Numbered from the stretch's first letter, positions 15,921 to 24,966 are shown. The stretch is 27,808 bases of DNA from Bacteroidales bacterium (GCA_030626465.1 DAOUOU010000006.1:1-27808); one strand, 5' to 3'. The notes: generated by a model not told the origin, from the letters alone. Numbers and translations are program-made.

Positions 15921-16122
15921 AGCCCGCATAGTTTCTTCAAGAATTTGTGAAACTCAACAATTTATACTTTGGAGTTTTGCTCAAATTATCAAAGGCAGGC
16001 CATGGTCCTGATTCGTCAGGAATTCCGATTTTCGGAACAATGGAAACCTGAAATAGTTTGGCAACTCCACCCATGTCGAGATGGGGTTTCAATAAATAAT
16101 TGAAGAAATATGCGGGTTTTTT
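15921..16122 (+). ncRNA. Probable 6S RNA (ssrS-like) between zapA and rny
   Basis: A gap of about 200 bases folds into one long rod. The closing stem is CCCGCAT (15923-15929)/ATGCGGG (16110-16116) plus TTTCTTCAA (15932-15940)/TTGAAGAAA (16100-16108), then GAAAC (15949-15953)/GTTTC (16086-16090). A central bubble has a small hairpin CCCAT/ATGGG (16070-16085) on its 3' strand. Beyond it are GGAGTT (15971-15976)/AACTCC (16063-16068), GC-CAAA/TTTGGC, CAGGCCAT/ATGG-CCTG, and two apical hairpins (TCCTGA-TTCG-TCAGGA at 16006-16021 and TTCCGA-TTT-TCGGAA at 16023-16037). Six T residues (16117-16122) follow as a terminator. A rod with closing stem, central bubble with a 3' hairpin, and terminal stem is the 6S RNA architecture, which mimics an open promoter and binds RNA polymerase. 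The zapA neighbourhood is also where 6S RNA lies in proteobacteria. The exact ends are estimates. Confidence 0.78.
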
Positions 16123-16144
16123 ATAACCCTTAAGTGCTAAAAAT

Positions 16145-17716
16145 ATGATAACATTATTACAGATAACAGGATCAGCATCGCTGATGAAATTAGTGATAGT
16201 TAGCGGAGTTTCACTGATTGCAGGTGGCATTTTATCTTACCTTTTGTGGAATTTATCCCTAAGTCGAAAAAGTAAAAATATTATTAACGAAGCTATATCT
16301 GAAGCAGAGGTTATTAAAAAAGATAAAATCCTTCAAGCCAAAGAGAAGTTTTTCCAGCTAAAAACCGAACACGAAAAGTATATCAACGAAAGAAATAACA
16401 AACTTACTTCTGCTGAATACAAATTCAATCAGAGAGAGTCCATTCTCTCTCAGAAGATTGAAGAAAACGAACGGGCAAAAAAAGAAGTGGATTTAATTCG
16501 CGAGAACATGACTTCACAAATGGCATTGATAGAAAACAAGTCAGAAGAACTTGATAAATCACATAAACAGCAGGTCGAACAATTGGAGGCTATATCCGGA
16601 TTATCAGCAGATGAAGCTAAGCAACATCTTATAGAATCGCTGAAAGAAGAGGCAAAAACAGAGGCCATGTCTTATGTAAATGAAATTATGGATGAAGCCA
16701 AGATGTCTTCAACACGCGAAGCTAAGAAAGTGGTAATAGAAACGATTCAGCGCACTGCTACTGAAACAGCTATAGAAAATGCTGTAACAGTTTTTAACAT
16801 TGAAAGTGACGAAATAAAAGGTCGTATTATCGGCCGTGAAGGAAGAAACATACGAGCTCTTGAATCTGCAACCGGGGTTGAGATTATTGTTGACGATACT
16901 CCTGAAGCAATCATCTTATCTGCTTTTGATCCTGTGCGCCGTGAGATCGCAAGATTATCACTACACCAATTAGTCACTGACGGACGAATTCATCCGGCTC
17001 GTATTGAGGAAATTGTCACCAAAACCCGTAAGCACATTGAAGAAGAAGTTGCTGAAGTAGGTAAACGTACTACTATCGATCTTGGTATCCATGGCTTGCA
17101 TCTCGAATTGATCAGGCTTATAGGCAAAATGAAATACAGATCATCTTACGGGCAAAATCTTCTTCAACACTCCAGGGAAGTAGCTAATCTTTCAGCAATT
17201 ATGGCATCAGAACTCGGATTAAATCCAAAGCTTGCAAAACGTGCCGGTTTGCTGCACGATATTGGAAAAGTACCTGATGATGAACCCGAAATTCCTCATG
17301 CAGTATTCGGAATGAAACTGGCAGAAAGGTACAAAGAGAAACCAGAAATATGCAATGCTATCGGTGCACACCACGATGAAGTGGAAATGACCAGTCTGAT
17401 ATCTCCCATCATTCAGGTATGCGATGCAATATCAGGTGCACGGCCGGGAGCAAGACGTGAAGTGGTTGAATCATATATAAAACGGTTGAAAGAACTGGAA
17501 AATCTTGCTCTTTCTTATCCTGGTGTTCTAAAAACATATGCTATCCAGGCAGGGAGGGAACTCAGAGTAATAGTTGGAAGCGATAAAGTATCGGATAAAG
17601 ATGCTGACTCATTATCATATGAAATCGCTAAAAGAATACAGGATGAAATGACTTATCCCGGACAGGTTAAAATTACAGTAATCCGTGAAACCCGGGCAGT
17701 AAGTTTTGCCAAATAA
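16145..17716 (+). CDS. rny: Ribonuclease Y
   Basis: A 523-residue membrane-anchored endoribonuclease that starts mRNA decay. In order: a transmembrane helix (about 15-38, LVIVSGVSLIAGGILSYLLW), a long charged coiled coil (about 40-200), a KH domain with the loop IIGREGRNIRAL (228-239), and an HD domain with the pair H371-D372 in LLHDIGK, followed by a C-terminal domain ending RAVSFAK. Length and order fit the family. A second ATG at 16184 (Met14, MKLVIVSGV) leaves the membrane helix right at the N-terminus, as in most relatives, and may be the true start; the first ATG lies only 22 bases after the T-run of the 6S-like RNA. Confidence 0.96.
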   Translation: MITLLQITGSASLMKLVIVSGVSLIAGGILSYLLWNLSLSRKSKNIINEAISEAEVIKKDKILQAKEKFFQLKTEHEKYINERNNKLTSAEYKFNQRESILSQKIEENERAKKEVDLIRENMTSQMALIENKSEELDKSHKQQVEQLEAISGLSADEAKQHLIESLKEEAKTEAMSYVNEIMDEAKMSSTREAKKVVIETIQRTATETAIENAVTVFNIESDEIKGRIIGREGRNIRALESATGVEIIVDDTPEAIILSAFDPVRREIARLSLHQLVTDGRIHPARIEEIVTKTRKHIEEEVAEVGKRTTIDLGIHGLHLELIRLIGKMKYRSSYGQNLLQHSREVANLSAIMASELGLNPKLAKRAGLLHDIGKVPDDEPEIPHAVFGMKLAERYKEKPEICNAIGAHHDEVEMTSLISPIIQVCDAISGARPGARREVVESYIKRLKELENLALSYPGVLKTYAIQAGRELRVIVGSDKVSDKDADSLSYEIAKRIQDEMTYPGQVKITVIRETRAVSFAK

Positions 17717-17727
17717 TTAAAGGGCAC

Positions 17728-18588
17728 CTAAAGAACTTTAGAAAGTTCCAGCAGACGTTCGATTTTGTCTTTAAACCCGAGCTTTTTATAAGAAAGAATT
17801 AAATTGTTGATAAGTCTTATTATAATATCTTTATTCGTGCAGGTTGTATAATATGACTTATCGTATTGTAAGTTTTGCTGCTTGATAAAGTAGTCTATCT
17901 CCCTTTTCCCTAACACAGCTCCCTTGTTATAAGGATTAATGTAAAATAAAGTATCCTCTGATTCATTCCTTGAATCGTGTTGATTGTATTCATCTTTATA
18001 TGCCAGAATAAAGTTTTTTGGGAGATTTACTCCAAAAACAGGCATTTTCAACTTGTATGCCACAGACATGTATATTATTGCCAGAGAAATCGGGTTGCCT
18101 TTCTTAGTTTCAATAACCTGGTTGATGAATGAATTTTGGGGAGAATAAAAATTATTCGTGTTCCTCATGTATTTGTGAAGATCATAAATCACATAGTTCA
18201 GGATTCTCACCTTCTCAAGAGCTGTTAGATTACTACCGATTTCGAGCCATATATCATCTTTTATTTTATCAATCTCAGAATCAAGGGTGTTCATATCAAT
18301 TTCCGGAAATTGAAATTGGGCAAGATAACCAGCTCCCTCCAATACATATTCGAAGCCACTATCGCACCATGCTTTTAAGTTCTTTTTGGTGGTATCAAAT
18401 TGTATATTATGAATAACATTTTCCAGTCTTTCCTGTAACCTCTCGTCAAGAGTTGATTCCCAGACTTTCTCAAGTTGAGGTATAATCTCAATACCCTGTT
18501 TAAACAAATTATCAGTAACTGTATTTATAACTTCCGTATCGGTATCATCCAGAAGAGAGATCAGTGCATTAATTTTGCTTTTATTCAT
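17728..18588 (-). CDS. SirB1/transglutaminase-like family protein
   Basis: A 286-residue cytoplasmic protein from the ATG at 18586-18588 (an adjacent GTG at 18591 is less likely). The N-terminal 60 residues look like a HEAT-like helical repeat (INALISLLDDTDTEVINTV). The central part has the SirB1/Transglut_core2 signature: ILNYVIYDLHKYMRNTNNFY, then KKGNPISLAIIYMSVAYKLK and MPVFGVNLPKNFILAY. Relatives are widespread and of unsettled biochemical role; the usual catalytic Cys of transglutaminases is not visible in the KGNPISLA segment, where Ser stands instead, as is normal for this family. It is convergent with rny, with an 11-base gap, and probably monocistronic. Confidence 0.85.
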   Translation of the reverse strand: MNKSKINALISLLDDTDTEVINTVTDNLFKQGIEIIPQLEKVWESTLDERLQERLENVIHNIQFDTTKKNLKAWCDSGFEYVLEGAGYLAQFQFPEIDMNTLDSEIDKIKDDIWLEIGSNLTALEKVRILNYVIYDLHKYMRNTNNFYSPQNSFINQVIETKKGNPISLAIIYMSVAYKLKMPVFGVNLPKNFILAYKDEYNQHDSRNESEDTLFYINPYNKGAVLGKREIDYFIKQQNLQYDKSYYTTCTNKDIIIRLINNLILSYKKLGFKDKIERLLELSKVL

Positions 18589-18746
18589 CACAAAAACAAT
18601 ATTATATTCAAAGCTATGAAATATTTAATATTTATTTACTATCAGACTCATGTGTTCCTAATATATGTAAAAGCATTTACTTTGCAGATACTATTAAAAT
18701 GTTTACAGTGAAAAAAAACCTATGTATTGAATAAGCTATTAAACGA

Positions 18747-18758
18747 TTTGACATTATA
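18747..18758 (+). repeat. Operator-like box 1, TTTGACATTATA
   Basis: First copy of a 12-base direct repeat; the second copy begins 47 bases further on (18794). Both precede the xylose operon, as regulator sites often do. Confidence 0.6.
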
Positions 18759-18793
18759 TTTAAAGCTCAGGTTATTAAGTTTTTATAAAATTG

Positions 18794-18805
18794 TTTGACA
18801 TTATA
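18794..18805 (+). repeat. Operator-like box 2, TTTGACATTATA
   Basis: Second identical copy, about 104 bases before the xylB ATG. The flanks of the two copies differ, so the identity is limited to the box and is not a longer duplication. TTTGACA could also be read as a promoter -33-like element, but the spacing to a -7 site is not clear. Confidence 0.6.
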
Positions 18806-18908
18806 GAAAAAATTGATTAGACTTGTAGTCGTTGTGACTATTTCCACTTGTTCTTTCTTTTAGTTTCTAATTGTAAGTTTTTGTTTTAATATTAATAATT
18901 TAGGCACT

Positions 18909-20399
18909 ATGATTCTTCTGGGAATTGATGTTGGCAGTTCAAGTGTTAAACTCTCACTACTGGACGCAGATTCGGGTAAAAATTTAGCATCGGCCCAATA
19001 CCCAAAACAAGAGATGAAGATCATTTCATACAAACCTGGATGGGCTGAGCAAAATCCTGAAGACTGGTGGCAGAATATTATTTATGCACTTCGTGAATTG
19101 TCTCAAATTGAGAATGTTGATTTGACATTGGTACAGGCGATTGGAATTACCTATCAGATGCATGGCCTTGTTTGTATAGATAAAAATTATACTGTCATCA
19201 GGCCCTCCATCATTTGGTGCGATAGCCGGGCAGTTGAGCTTGGAAATACTGCCTTCAGGGATTTAGGAAATGAACTATGCCTCTCAAAATTATTGAATTC
19301 ACCAGGAAATTTTACTGCATCTAAACTTAAGTGGGTCAAAGACAATGAGCCCGAATTATACAATAAAATTTATAAAATAATGCTTCCGGGCGATTATATT
19401 GCCATGCGACTGACAGGTGATGCTACTACTACTGTTACAGGATTATCTGAAGGCATTATGTGGAATTTCCCTGACAATAAAATCGCTGATTTTCTTCTTG
19501 ATTATTATGGGATAAAGCCAGAATTCATACCTGAGATAGTCCCTGTCTTTGGAAATCAGGGTGAGTTATTGAAAGATGTTGCCAGGGAACTTGGCTTAAA
19601 ACCTGGAATTCCTGTAGCTTACAGAGCAGGAGATCAACCAAACAATGCGTTTTCTTTAAATGTTCTGCAGCCGGGTGAGATTGCTGCAACAGCTGGCACT
19701 TCAGGAGTAGTATATGGAGTTACCGAGAGTTTTGCATACGATCCGAAATCCCGGGTAAATATTTTTGCTCATGTAAACCATACTGACAGTGAAGCCAGGA
19801 TGGGAGTTCTTTTATGTATCAACGGGACAGGTATTCTAAACAGCTGGATGCATAAAAATGTTGCCGGATCAAAGATATCATATTCCAAAATAAATGAGCA
19901 AGCATCGCGAGTTCCGATTGGTTCTGAAGGTTTATCCATCATTCCTTTTGGCAATGGAGCTGAAAGAGTAATTGAAAACAGACATACAGGTTGCCAGATC
20001 AGTAACCTGAATTTCAACATACACAATTCATCACATACTTTTCGGGCTGCCCAGGAAGGAATAGCATTCTCTTTTAAGTATGGCATAGATATCATGGCTG
20101 AACATACAGGTATTCATGTAGAAAAAATCCGTGCCGGTCATGCAAACATGTTTTTGAGTCCTGTGTTCCGGGATACACTGTCGGGAATAACACAGGTGGC
20201 AATTGACTTATATGATACGGATGGTGCAGAGGGTGCAGCACGAGGTGCAGGTGTCGGTTCAAATATTTACTCGAATTTCGAAGACGCATTTTCTAATCTG
20301 AAAAAGCTTTCTTTAGTAGAACCTGACAAAAATTATACAGATCAATATAAAGAAGCTTATAACAAGTGGTACTCTGTACTAGACAAAATGTTAAACTAA
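18909..20399 (+). CDS. xylB: Xylulokinase
   Basis: A 496-residue FGGY-family sugar kinase that phosphorylates D-xylulose to xylulose 5-phosphate using ATP. N-terminal phosphate loop GIDVGSSSVKLSLLD (5-19), the substrate motif MHG (84-86), WCDSR (103-107), GDYI near 161, and the catalytic base D242 in YRAGDQPNNAF. The ATP site appears in ATAGTSGVVYG and in the C-terminal half (AGHANMFLSPVFRDTLSG and GAEGAARGAG-like DGAEGAARGAGVGSN). Length is normal. It opens a three-gene operon, with xylA beginning 10 bases after its stop. No sugar transporter or regulator gene is present in the window. Confidence 0.96.
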   Translation: MILLGIDVGSSSVKLSLLDADSGKNLASAQYPKQEMKIISYKPGWAEQNPEDWWQNIIYALRELSQIENVDLTLVQAIGITYQMHGLVCIDKNYTVIRPSIIWCDSRAVELGNTAFRDLGNELCLSKLLNSPGNFTASKLKWVKDNEPELYNKIYKIMLPGDYIAMRLTGDATTTVTGLSEGIMWNFPDNKIADFLLDYYGIKPEFIPEIVPVFGNQGELLKDVARELGLKPGIPVAYRAGDQPNNAFSLNVLQPGEIAATAGTSGVVYGVTESFAYDPKSRVNIFAHVNHTDSEARMGVLLCINGTGILNSWMHKNVAGSKISYSKINEQASRVPIGSEGLSIIPFGNGAERVIENRHTGCQISNLNFNIHNSSHTFRAAQEGIAFSFKYGIDIMAEHTGIHVEKIRAGHANMFLSPVFRDTLSGITQVAIDLYDTDGAEGAARGAGVGSNIYSNFEDAFSNLKKLSLVEPDKNYTDQYKEAYNKWYSVLDKMLN

Positions 20400-20409
20400 A
20401 AAAAATAAA

Positions 20410-21738
20410 ATGAATGTAGTGACAGGAAAGAATGAATATTTTCCGGGAATAGGGAAAATTCGGTTCGAAGGCAAAGAATCTAAAAATCCACTGGCGTACA
20501 AATGGTATGATGAAAATAAAATAGTCGCCGGCAAATCAATGAAAGATTTTTTCAGATTTGCCATTGCTTATTGGCATACGTTCGGCGGAGATGGTAATGA
20601 TCCGTTTGGAGGAGCTACACACGTTTTTAAATGGGATGAAGGAACAGATGCTATTACCAGGGGCAAAAACAAATTAGATGCTGCTTTTGAATTTATTACC
20701 AAGCTTGGTGTTCCCTATTATTGTTTTCACGATTTTGATCTGGTTCAGGAAGGATCGAGCATCGCGGAATCTGATAAAAATATTCAGGCGATGATTGATT
20801 ATGCCAAACAGAAACAAGCTGATTCAGGAGTCAAACTACTTTGGGGAACAGCTAATGTGTTCAGTCACCCGCGCTATATGAACGGAGCAGCCACAAATCC
20901 TGATTTCACAGTACTAACGCATGTTGCTACACAAATCAAAAGAGCACTTGATGCCACCATAGCTCTTGGAGGAGAAAATTATGTATTCTGGGGTGGTCGG
21001 GAAGGATACATGTCTCTTCTTAATACAAATATGAAGCGTGAAAAAGAACACCTGGCAATGATGTTGACCAAAGCTCGTAATTATGCCCGGGCAAATGGCT
21101 TCAAAGGAACATTCCTTATCGAACCAAAACCTATGGAGCCAACAAAACACCAATATGATTTTGATACTGAAACAGTAATTGGATTTCTCAGAAACTATGG
21201 CCTGGATAAAGATTTTAAACTGAACATAGAAGTCAACCATGCAACCCTGGCCGGACATACCTTCCAACATGAATTGCAGGTAGCTGCTGATGCTGATTTG
21301 CTTGGATCTATCGATGCAAACAGGGGCGATTATCAGAACGGATGGGATACAGATCAATTCCCGATAAATCTTTATGAACTGGTAGAAGCTCTTCTGGTAA
21401 TTATACCGGCCGGCGGATTTACCACTGGCGGAGTTAATTTTGACGCACGTAGACGAAGAAATTCGACTGATAATGAAGATCTGTTTATTGCCCATATTGC
21501 AGGAATGGATGCATTTGCTCGTGCATTGCTCATTACAAATAACATTCTTGAAAAGAGTGATTATTTAAAACTGCGTAAGAATCGATATGCATCATTCGAC
21601 AGTGGAAAAGGAAAAGCTTTTGAAGAAGGCAAAATAGGACTTGAAGAACTTAGGAAATTAGCCATTAAGGCTGGAGAACCTGAAACAATAAGCGGGAAAC
21701 AGGAACTTTTTGAGAGCATAATTAACCAATACATTTAA
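20410..21738 (+). CDS. xylA: Xylose isomerase
   Basis: A 442-residue class II xylose isomerase that interconverts D-xylose and D-xylulose with two divalent metals. The active-site set is complete: H107 and D110 in CFHDFDL, E238 in FLIEPKPMEPTKHQYD, E274 and H277 in IEVNHATLAGH, D302 in SIDANRGD, and D313/D315 in GWDTDQFP. The N-terminal segment YWHTFGGDGNDPFG is typical of the long type found in Bacteroidetes. It lies between xylB and the epimerase gene in one operon (gaps of 10 and 9 bases). The ATG is preceded by an A-rich stretch rather than a strong ribosome site. Confidence 0.98.
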   Translation: MNVVTGKNEYFPGIGKIRFEGKESKNPLAYKWYDENKIVAGKSMKDFFRFAIAYWHTFGGDGNDPFGGATHVFKWDEGTDAITRGKNKLDAAFEFITKLGVPYYCFHDFDLVQEGSSIAESDKNIQAMIDYAKQKQADSGVKLLWGTANVFSHPRYMNGAATNPDFTVLTHVATQIKRALDATIALGGENYVFWGGREGYMSLLNTNMKREKEHLAMMLTKARNYARANGFKGTFLIEPKPMEPTKHQYDFDTETVIGFLRNYGLDKDFKLNIEVNHATLAGHTFQHELQVAADADLLGSIDANRGDYQNGWDTDQFPINLYELVEALLVIIPAGGFTTGGVNFDARRRRNSTDNEDLFIAHIAGMDAFARALLITNNILEKSDYLKLRKNRYASFDSGKGKAFEEGKIGLEELRKLAIKAGEPETISGKQELFESIINQYI

Positions 21739-21747
21739 TGAATAAAG

Positions 21748-22728
21748 ATGACTGACATTAAACCTAGATTTTATATTACTGAAGAAGAATTTGGAGCATT
21801 CTCCCTCTATAAACTGCAGGATAGTCATACAGGTGAGTATGCTTCCGTACTTCCATATCTTGGTGGTTCAATTAATAATCTTGTTCTTAAACAAGGCAAT
21901 CGATTGGTTGATATCATTGATGGTTACACATCATCAAAAGATGTTGAAGAAAACCTGATGACATCTTTTAAAGGAAGTAATCTATTTCCTTTTCCTAATC
22001 GTATTGAAGGTGGAAAATACCTGTTCAATGAACAATTCATGCAACTTCCCCTTAACTTTCCACACGAAAACAATGCGATACATGGTCTGGTTTATGATCA
22101 GGAGTTTAAACTCCTAATCAAAGAAGATGGTGATATAGGATGTACCCTGATTATAAGATACATGCTAAAAGAAGTTATTGCCGGTTATCCCTTCAAATAT
22201 CTGATTGAAATAGATTATTCATGGAACGAGTCAAAACTCTTTACCTGTACTACAAAGATCTCAAATCTATCTGATGAATCAATACCTGTGGGACATGGCT
22301 GGCATCCATATTTCATTGCCGGAAATGTTGTTATAGATAATTTATCCATTCAATTCCCATCCAAAGAAATACTGGAAGTGAATGATAAAGGAATTCCAAC
22401 AGGTAAATCAAGTAGGTATAGTAATTTTAATACACTGGCCGTACTGGGAAATACGAATCTGGATAGTTGTTTTCTATTGAATACAGAAGAGAAACAAGCT
22501 GAAATAATAATTGAAAACAAACAAGGTAATGTTAAATACAAAATATGGCAGGAAACAGGAATAAACAAATACAACTATCTCCAGATTTATACTCCTCCTT
22601 CGAGAAAATCAATTGCCATTGAACCTATGACGTGTGCTCCAAACGCTTTCAATAATAAAAAAGGTTTAATAGTTTTGGCACCCCAGGAGAGAATCTCACT
22701 AACATGGGGAGTAGCAAAAATGGAATAA
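21748..22728 (+). CDS. Aldose 1-epimerase (mutarotase)
   Basis: A 326-residue beta-sandwich protein that speeds interconversion of alpha and beta anomers of aldoses. NR at 84-85 in FPFPNRIEGGKY, H112 in AIHGLVYDQ, H186 in GHGWHPYF and E292 in IAIEPMTCAPNAFN match the substrate and catalytic positions of the GalM family. There is no signal peptide, so it acts in the cytoplasm. Its place as the third gene after xylB-xylA suggests that it supplies the alpha anomer of xylose to the isomerase. The transcript ends at the hairpin at 22767-22794. Confidence 0.92.
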   Translation: MTDIKPRFYITEEEFGAFSLYKLQDSHTGEYASVLPYLGGSINNLVLKQGNRLVDIIDGYTSSKDVEENLMTSFKGSNLFPFPNRIEGGKYLFNEQFMQLPLNFPHENNAIHGLVYDQEFKLLIKEDGDIGCTLIIRYMLKEVIAGYPFKYLIEIDYSWNESKLFTCTTKISNLSDESIPVGHGWHPYFIAGNVVIDNLSIQFPSKEILEVNDKGIPTGKSSRYSNFNTLAVLGNTNLDSCFLLNTEEKQAEIIIENKQGNVKYKIWQETGINKYNYLQIYTPPSRKSIAIEPMTCAPNAFNNKKGLIVLAPQERISLTWGVAKME

Positions 22729-22766
22729 ATTTGTGTTAATGTCTGTTTTGAACATGCATTTATACC

Positions 22767-22794
22767 AAAAGAGGCTCCCTGTGAAGCCTCTTTT
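22767..22794. terminator. Bidirectional terminator between xylose operon and transketolase
   Basis: AAAAGAGGCT (22767-22776), loop CCCTGTGA, AGCCTCTTTT (22785-22794): a perfect 10-bp stem whose arms carry A and T runs, so both strands end in U. It lies between the convergent epimerase and transketolase stops, 39 and 37 bases from each. Confidence 0.85.
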
Positions 22795-22830
22795 CTTGTT
22801 ATTATATTAATATGGTTAATTATCTTTTAT

Positions 22831-24879
22831 TCATCTGTTTATAATTTGTTTTTCATTTAAATATGCAATTGTCTGATTAAACACATTCTCAGCTGTGTAA
22901 CCAAACTTTTCATCCAGGACTTTTGCAGGTGCCGAAAATCCAAAACTTTCGAGACCTATTACTTTGCCTTTACATCCCACCAGGCCTTGCAGAGTGACAG
23001 GAAGTCCGGCTGTCAATCCCAGAACTGGTTTATTACCCGGAACAACAATTTCCTGATATTCCTTGCTTTGTTCACGGAACAATCCTTCTGAAATAACTGA
23101 TACAACCTGTACCTTATATCCTTTTCTTTCCTTTAATAATTGAGCTCCTTCAATGAGAATCGATACTTCCGAACCGTTTCCAACCAACACAATATCTATT
23201 TCACCAGAATCCTGATGAACAACGTACCCGCCTTTTTCAGCCTGAAGGGCTTCCTTATACCTGTCAGATTTAGCCGGAATATCTTGTATGTTTTGCCTTG
23301 AAAGCAGTAAGGCTGTCGGAGTATCCGAATTGTCTAATGCCATTTTCCATGCAACACTGGTTTCAAAAGCATCTGCCGGTCGGAGAACTAACATACTTCT
23401 TTTCCCCGAATGATTTCGCAAATGCTCAAGAAGTCGTATCTGAGCTTCCTGTTCAACCGGTTGATGAGTAGGCCCATCCTCCCCTACCCTGAAGGCATCA
23501 TGTGTCCAGACATATTTAACCGGCAATTCCATAAGTGCGGCAAGACGTACCGCAGGCTTCATGTAATCGGAAAAAACAAAAAACGTAGCACAAACCGGTA
23601 TAACGCCACCGTGCAAAGCCATTCCGTTTGCAACAGCTGCCATTGTCAGTTCTGATACTCCTGCCTGTAAAAATGCTCCTCCAAAATCTCCTCTTACAAA
23701 CTGCCTCGAGTTTTTCAGGAATCCATCTGTTTTATCACTATTAGACAGATCAGCCGAAGCTACTATCATGTTCTCAATTTTCTCAGCAAAATGGGATAAT
23801 ATTATACCGGAAGCACCTCGAGTGGCCCCATTTGATTTTTGTTCAATCGCTCTGAAATCAATTTCAGGAATGACACCATTGAAATAGTTATTGAGTTTGA
23901 CAGCAAGCTCAGGATTTTCAGATTCCCACTGGTATTGATTCTCCTTCTTCTCTTTTGCTTTTTGAATTTTAGCCTTATTGACTTTGTTCCAATATTCTTT
24001 AACATCTGAAAAGATCACAAACTGATTTTTTGGATCTCCACCTAAATTTTTAATGGTATTTTCAAATGAGGCACCTGCCGATGAAAGAGGCATGCCATGA
24101 GTTGATGATTGTCTTTCGAATGAATCACCTTCCTCAGTGAGGGCTCCTTTCCCCATTATTGTTTTACCTATAATAAGGGTAGGCTGTTTTTTTTCATTTT
24201 GTGCTGAATTTAAAGCATTTCTTATCTCATCCTGGTCGTTTCCATTAATAGTCATCACATTCCAGTCCCATGCTTCGTATTTTTTTGCAGTGTCTTCAAA
24301 GCTTACAGCATCCGTTTCAGTAGAAAGTTGAATATCGTTCGAATCGTAAAACATTATAAGATTGTTTAAACCAAGATAACCAGCAATACGACCTGCTCCC
24401 TGCGAAATCTCTTCCTGAATGCCTCCGTCAGATATGAAAGCATAAGTATTATGTGACATCCAATCTCCGAATCTTGTTACTAGAAATCTTTCTGCAATTG
24501 CAGCACCCACTGCCATTGTATGTCCCAAACCCAAAGGACCTGATGTATTTTCTACACCTTTCTCGGCATTTACCTCGGGATGACCAGGAGTAATACTTCC
24601 CCATTGCCTGAAATTCTCCAGATCATTAAGGGAATAATATCCTGCGAAAGTTAAAATCGAGTATAGCATTGGAGACATATGTCCCGGATCGAGAAAAAAT
24701 CTATCCCTGCTCATCCACTTCCCATCCGTCGGGTCATAGTCTAAAAATTCAGAATAGAGAATATTAATAAAATCTGCACCTCCCATAGCTCCTCCGGGAT
24801 GACCGGATTTGGCCTTCTCTACCATTGCTGCAGATAGAATTCGAATATTATTAGCCGAATGTTCAATAACTTCCTTCAT
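22831..24879 (-). CDS. tkt: Transketolase
   Basis: A 682-residue full-length transketolase that moves two-carbon units between sugar phosphates using thiamine diphosphate. N-terminal KAKSGHPGGAMGGADF (H27), DPGHMSP (H67), GPLGLGHTMAVGAA, the cofactor motif SDGGIQEE...YDSNDIQLS (D151-G152, N181), then in the pyrimidine domain GGAFLQAGVSELTMAAVANG with the conserved glutamate, HDAFRVGEDGPTHQPVEQ and RPADAFE. SDGG replaces the more usual GDGC, a variant I believe common in Bacteroidetes. Convergence with the xylose operon, whose product feeds it, is a metabolic match. Confidence 0.97.
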   Translation of the reverse strand: MKEVIEHSANNIRILSAAMVEKAKSGHPGGAMGGADFINILYSEFLDYDPTDGKWMSRDRFFLDPGHMSPMLYSILTFAGYYSLNDLENFRQWGSITPGHPEVNAEKGVENTSGPLGLGHTMAVGAAIAERFLVTRFGDWMSHNTYAFISDGGIQEEISQGAGRIAGYLGLNNLIMFYDSNDIQLSTETDAVSFEDTAKKYEAWDWNVMTINGNDQDEIRNALNSAQNEKKQPTLIIGKTIMGKGALTEEGDSFERQSSTHGMPLSSAGASFENTIKNLGGDPKNQFVIFSDVKEYWNKVNKAKIQKAKEKKENQYQWESENPELAVKLNNYFNGVIPEIDFRAIEQKSNGATRGASGIILSHFAEKIENMIVASADLSNSDKTDGFLKNSRQFVRGDFGGAFLQAGVSELTMAAVANGMALHGGVIPVCATFFVFSDYMKPAVRLAALMELPVKYVWTHDAFRVGEDGPTHQPVEQEAQIRLLEHLRNHSGKRSMLVLRPADAFETSVAWKMALDNSDTPTALLLSRQNIQDIPAKSDRYKEALQAEKGGYVVHQDSGEIDIVLVGNGSEVSILIEGAQLLKERKGYKVQVVSVISEGLFREQSKEYQEIVVPGNKPVLGLTAGLPVTLQGLVGCKGKVIGLESFGFSAPAKVLDEKFGYTAENVFNQTIAYLNEKQIINR

Positions 24880-24940
24880 AATCTTATTTGTATAGGTTTT
24901 ATTAGTGATTTATTATCAAGTTCCGTTTTTTCAAAGATCA

Positions 24941-24948
24941 CAAAAGTA
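24941..24948 (-). promoter_or_regulatory. -7 promoter element for tkt
   Basis: On the minus strand this is TACTTTTG, exact to TAnnTTTG, ending 61 bases before the tkt ATG. An inverted repeat (24967-25001) sits just upstream of it. Confidence 0.45.
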
Positions 24949-24966
24949 ATGACTTTTCATGCGTTT

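Larger units (their letters stand above)
18589..18908. promoter_or_regulatory. Control region of the xylose operon
   Basis: A 320-base AT-rich gap between divergent genes. It contains two identical 12-bp boxes, listed separately. A T-rich tract with TAAGTTTTTG at about 18874-18883 is an imperfect -7 candidate about 25 bases before xylB. No open frame here is convincing. Confidence 0.5.

Noticed and set aside
20914..21495. 193-codon minus-strand frame within xylA
   Set aside because: It is wholly antisense to the highly conserved isomerase and resembles no family.
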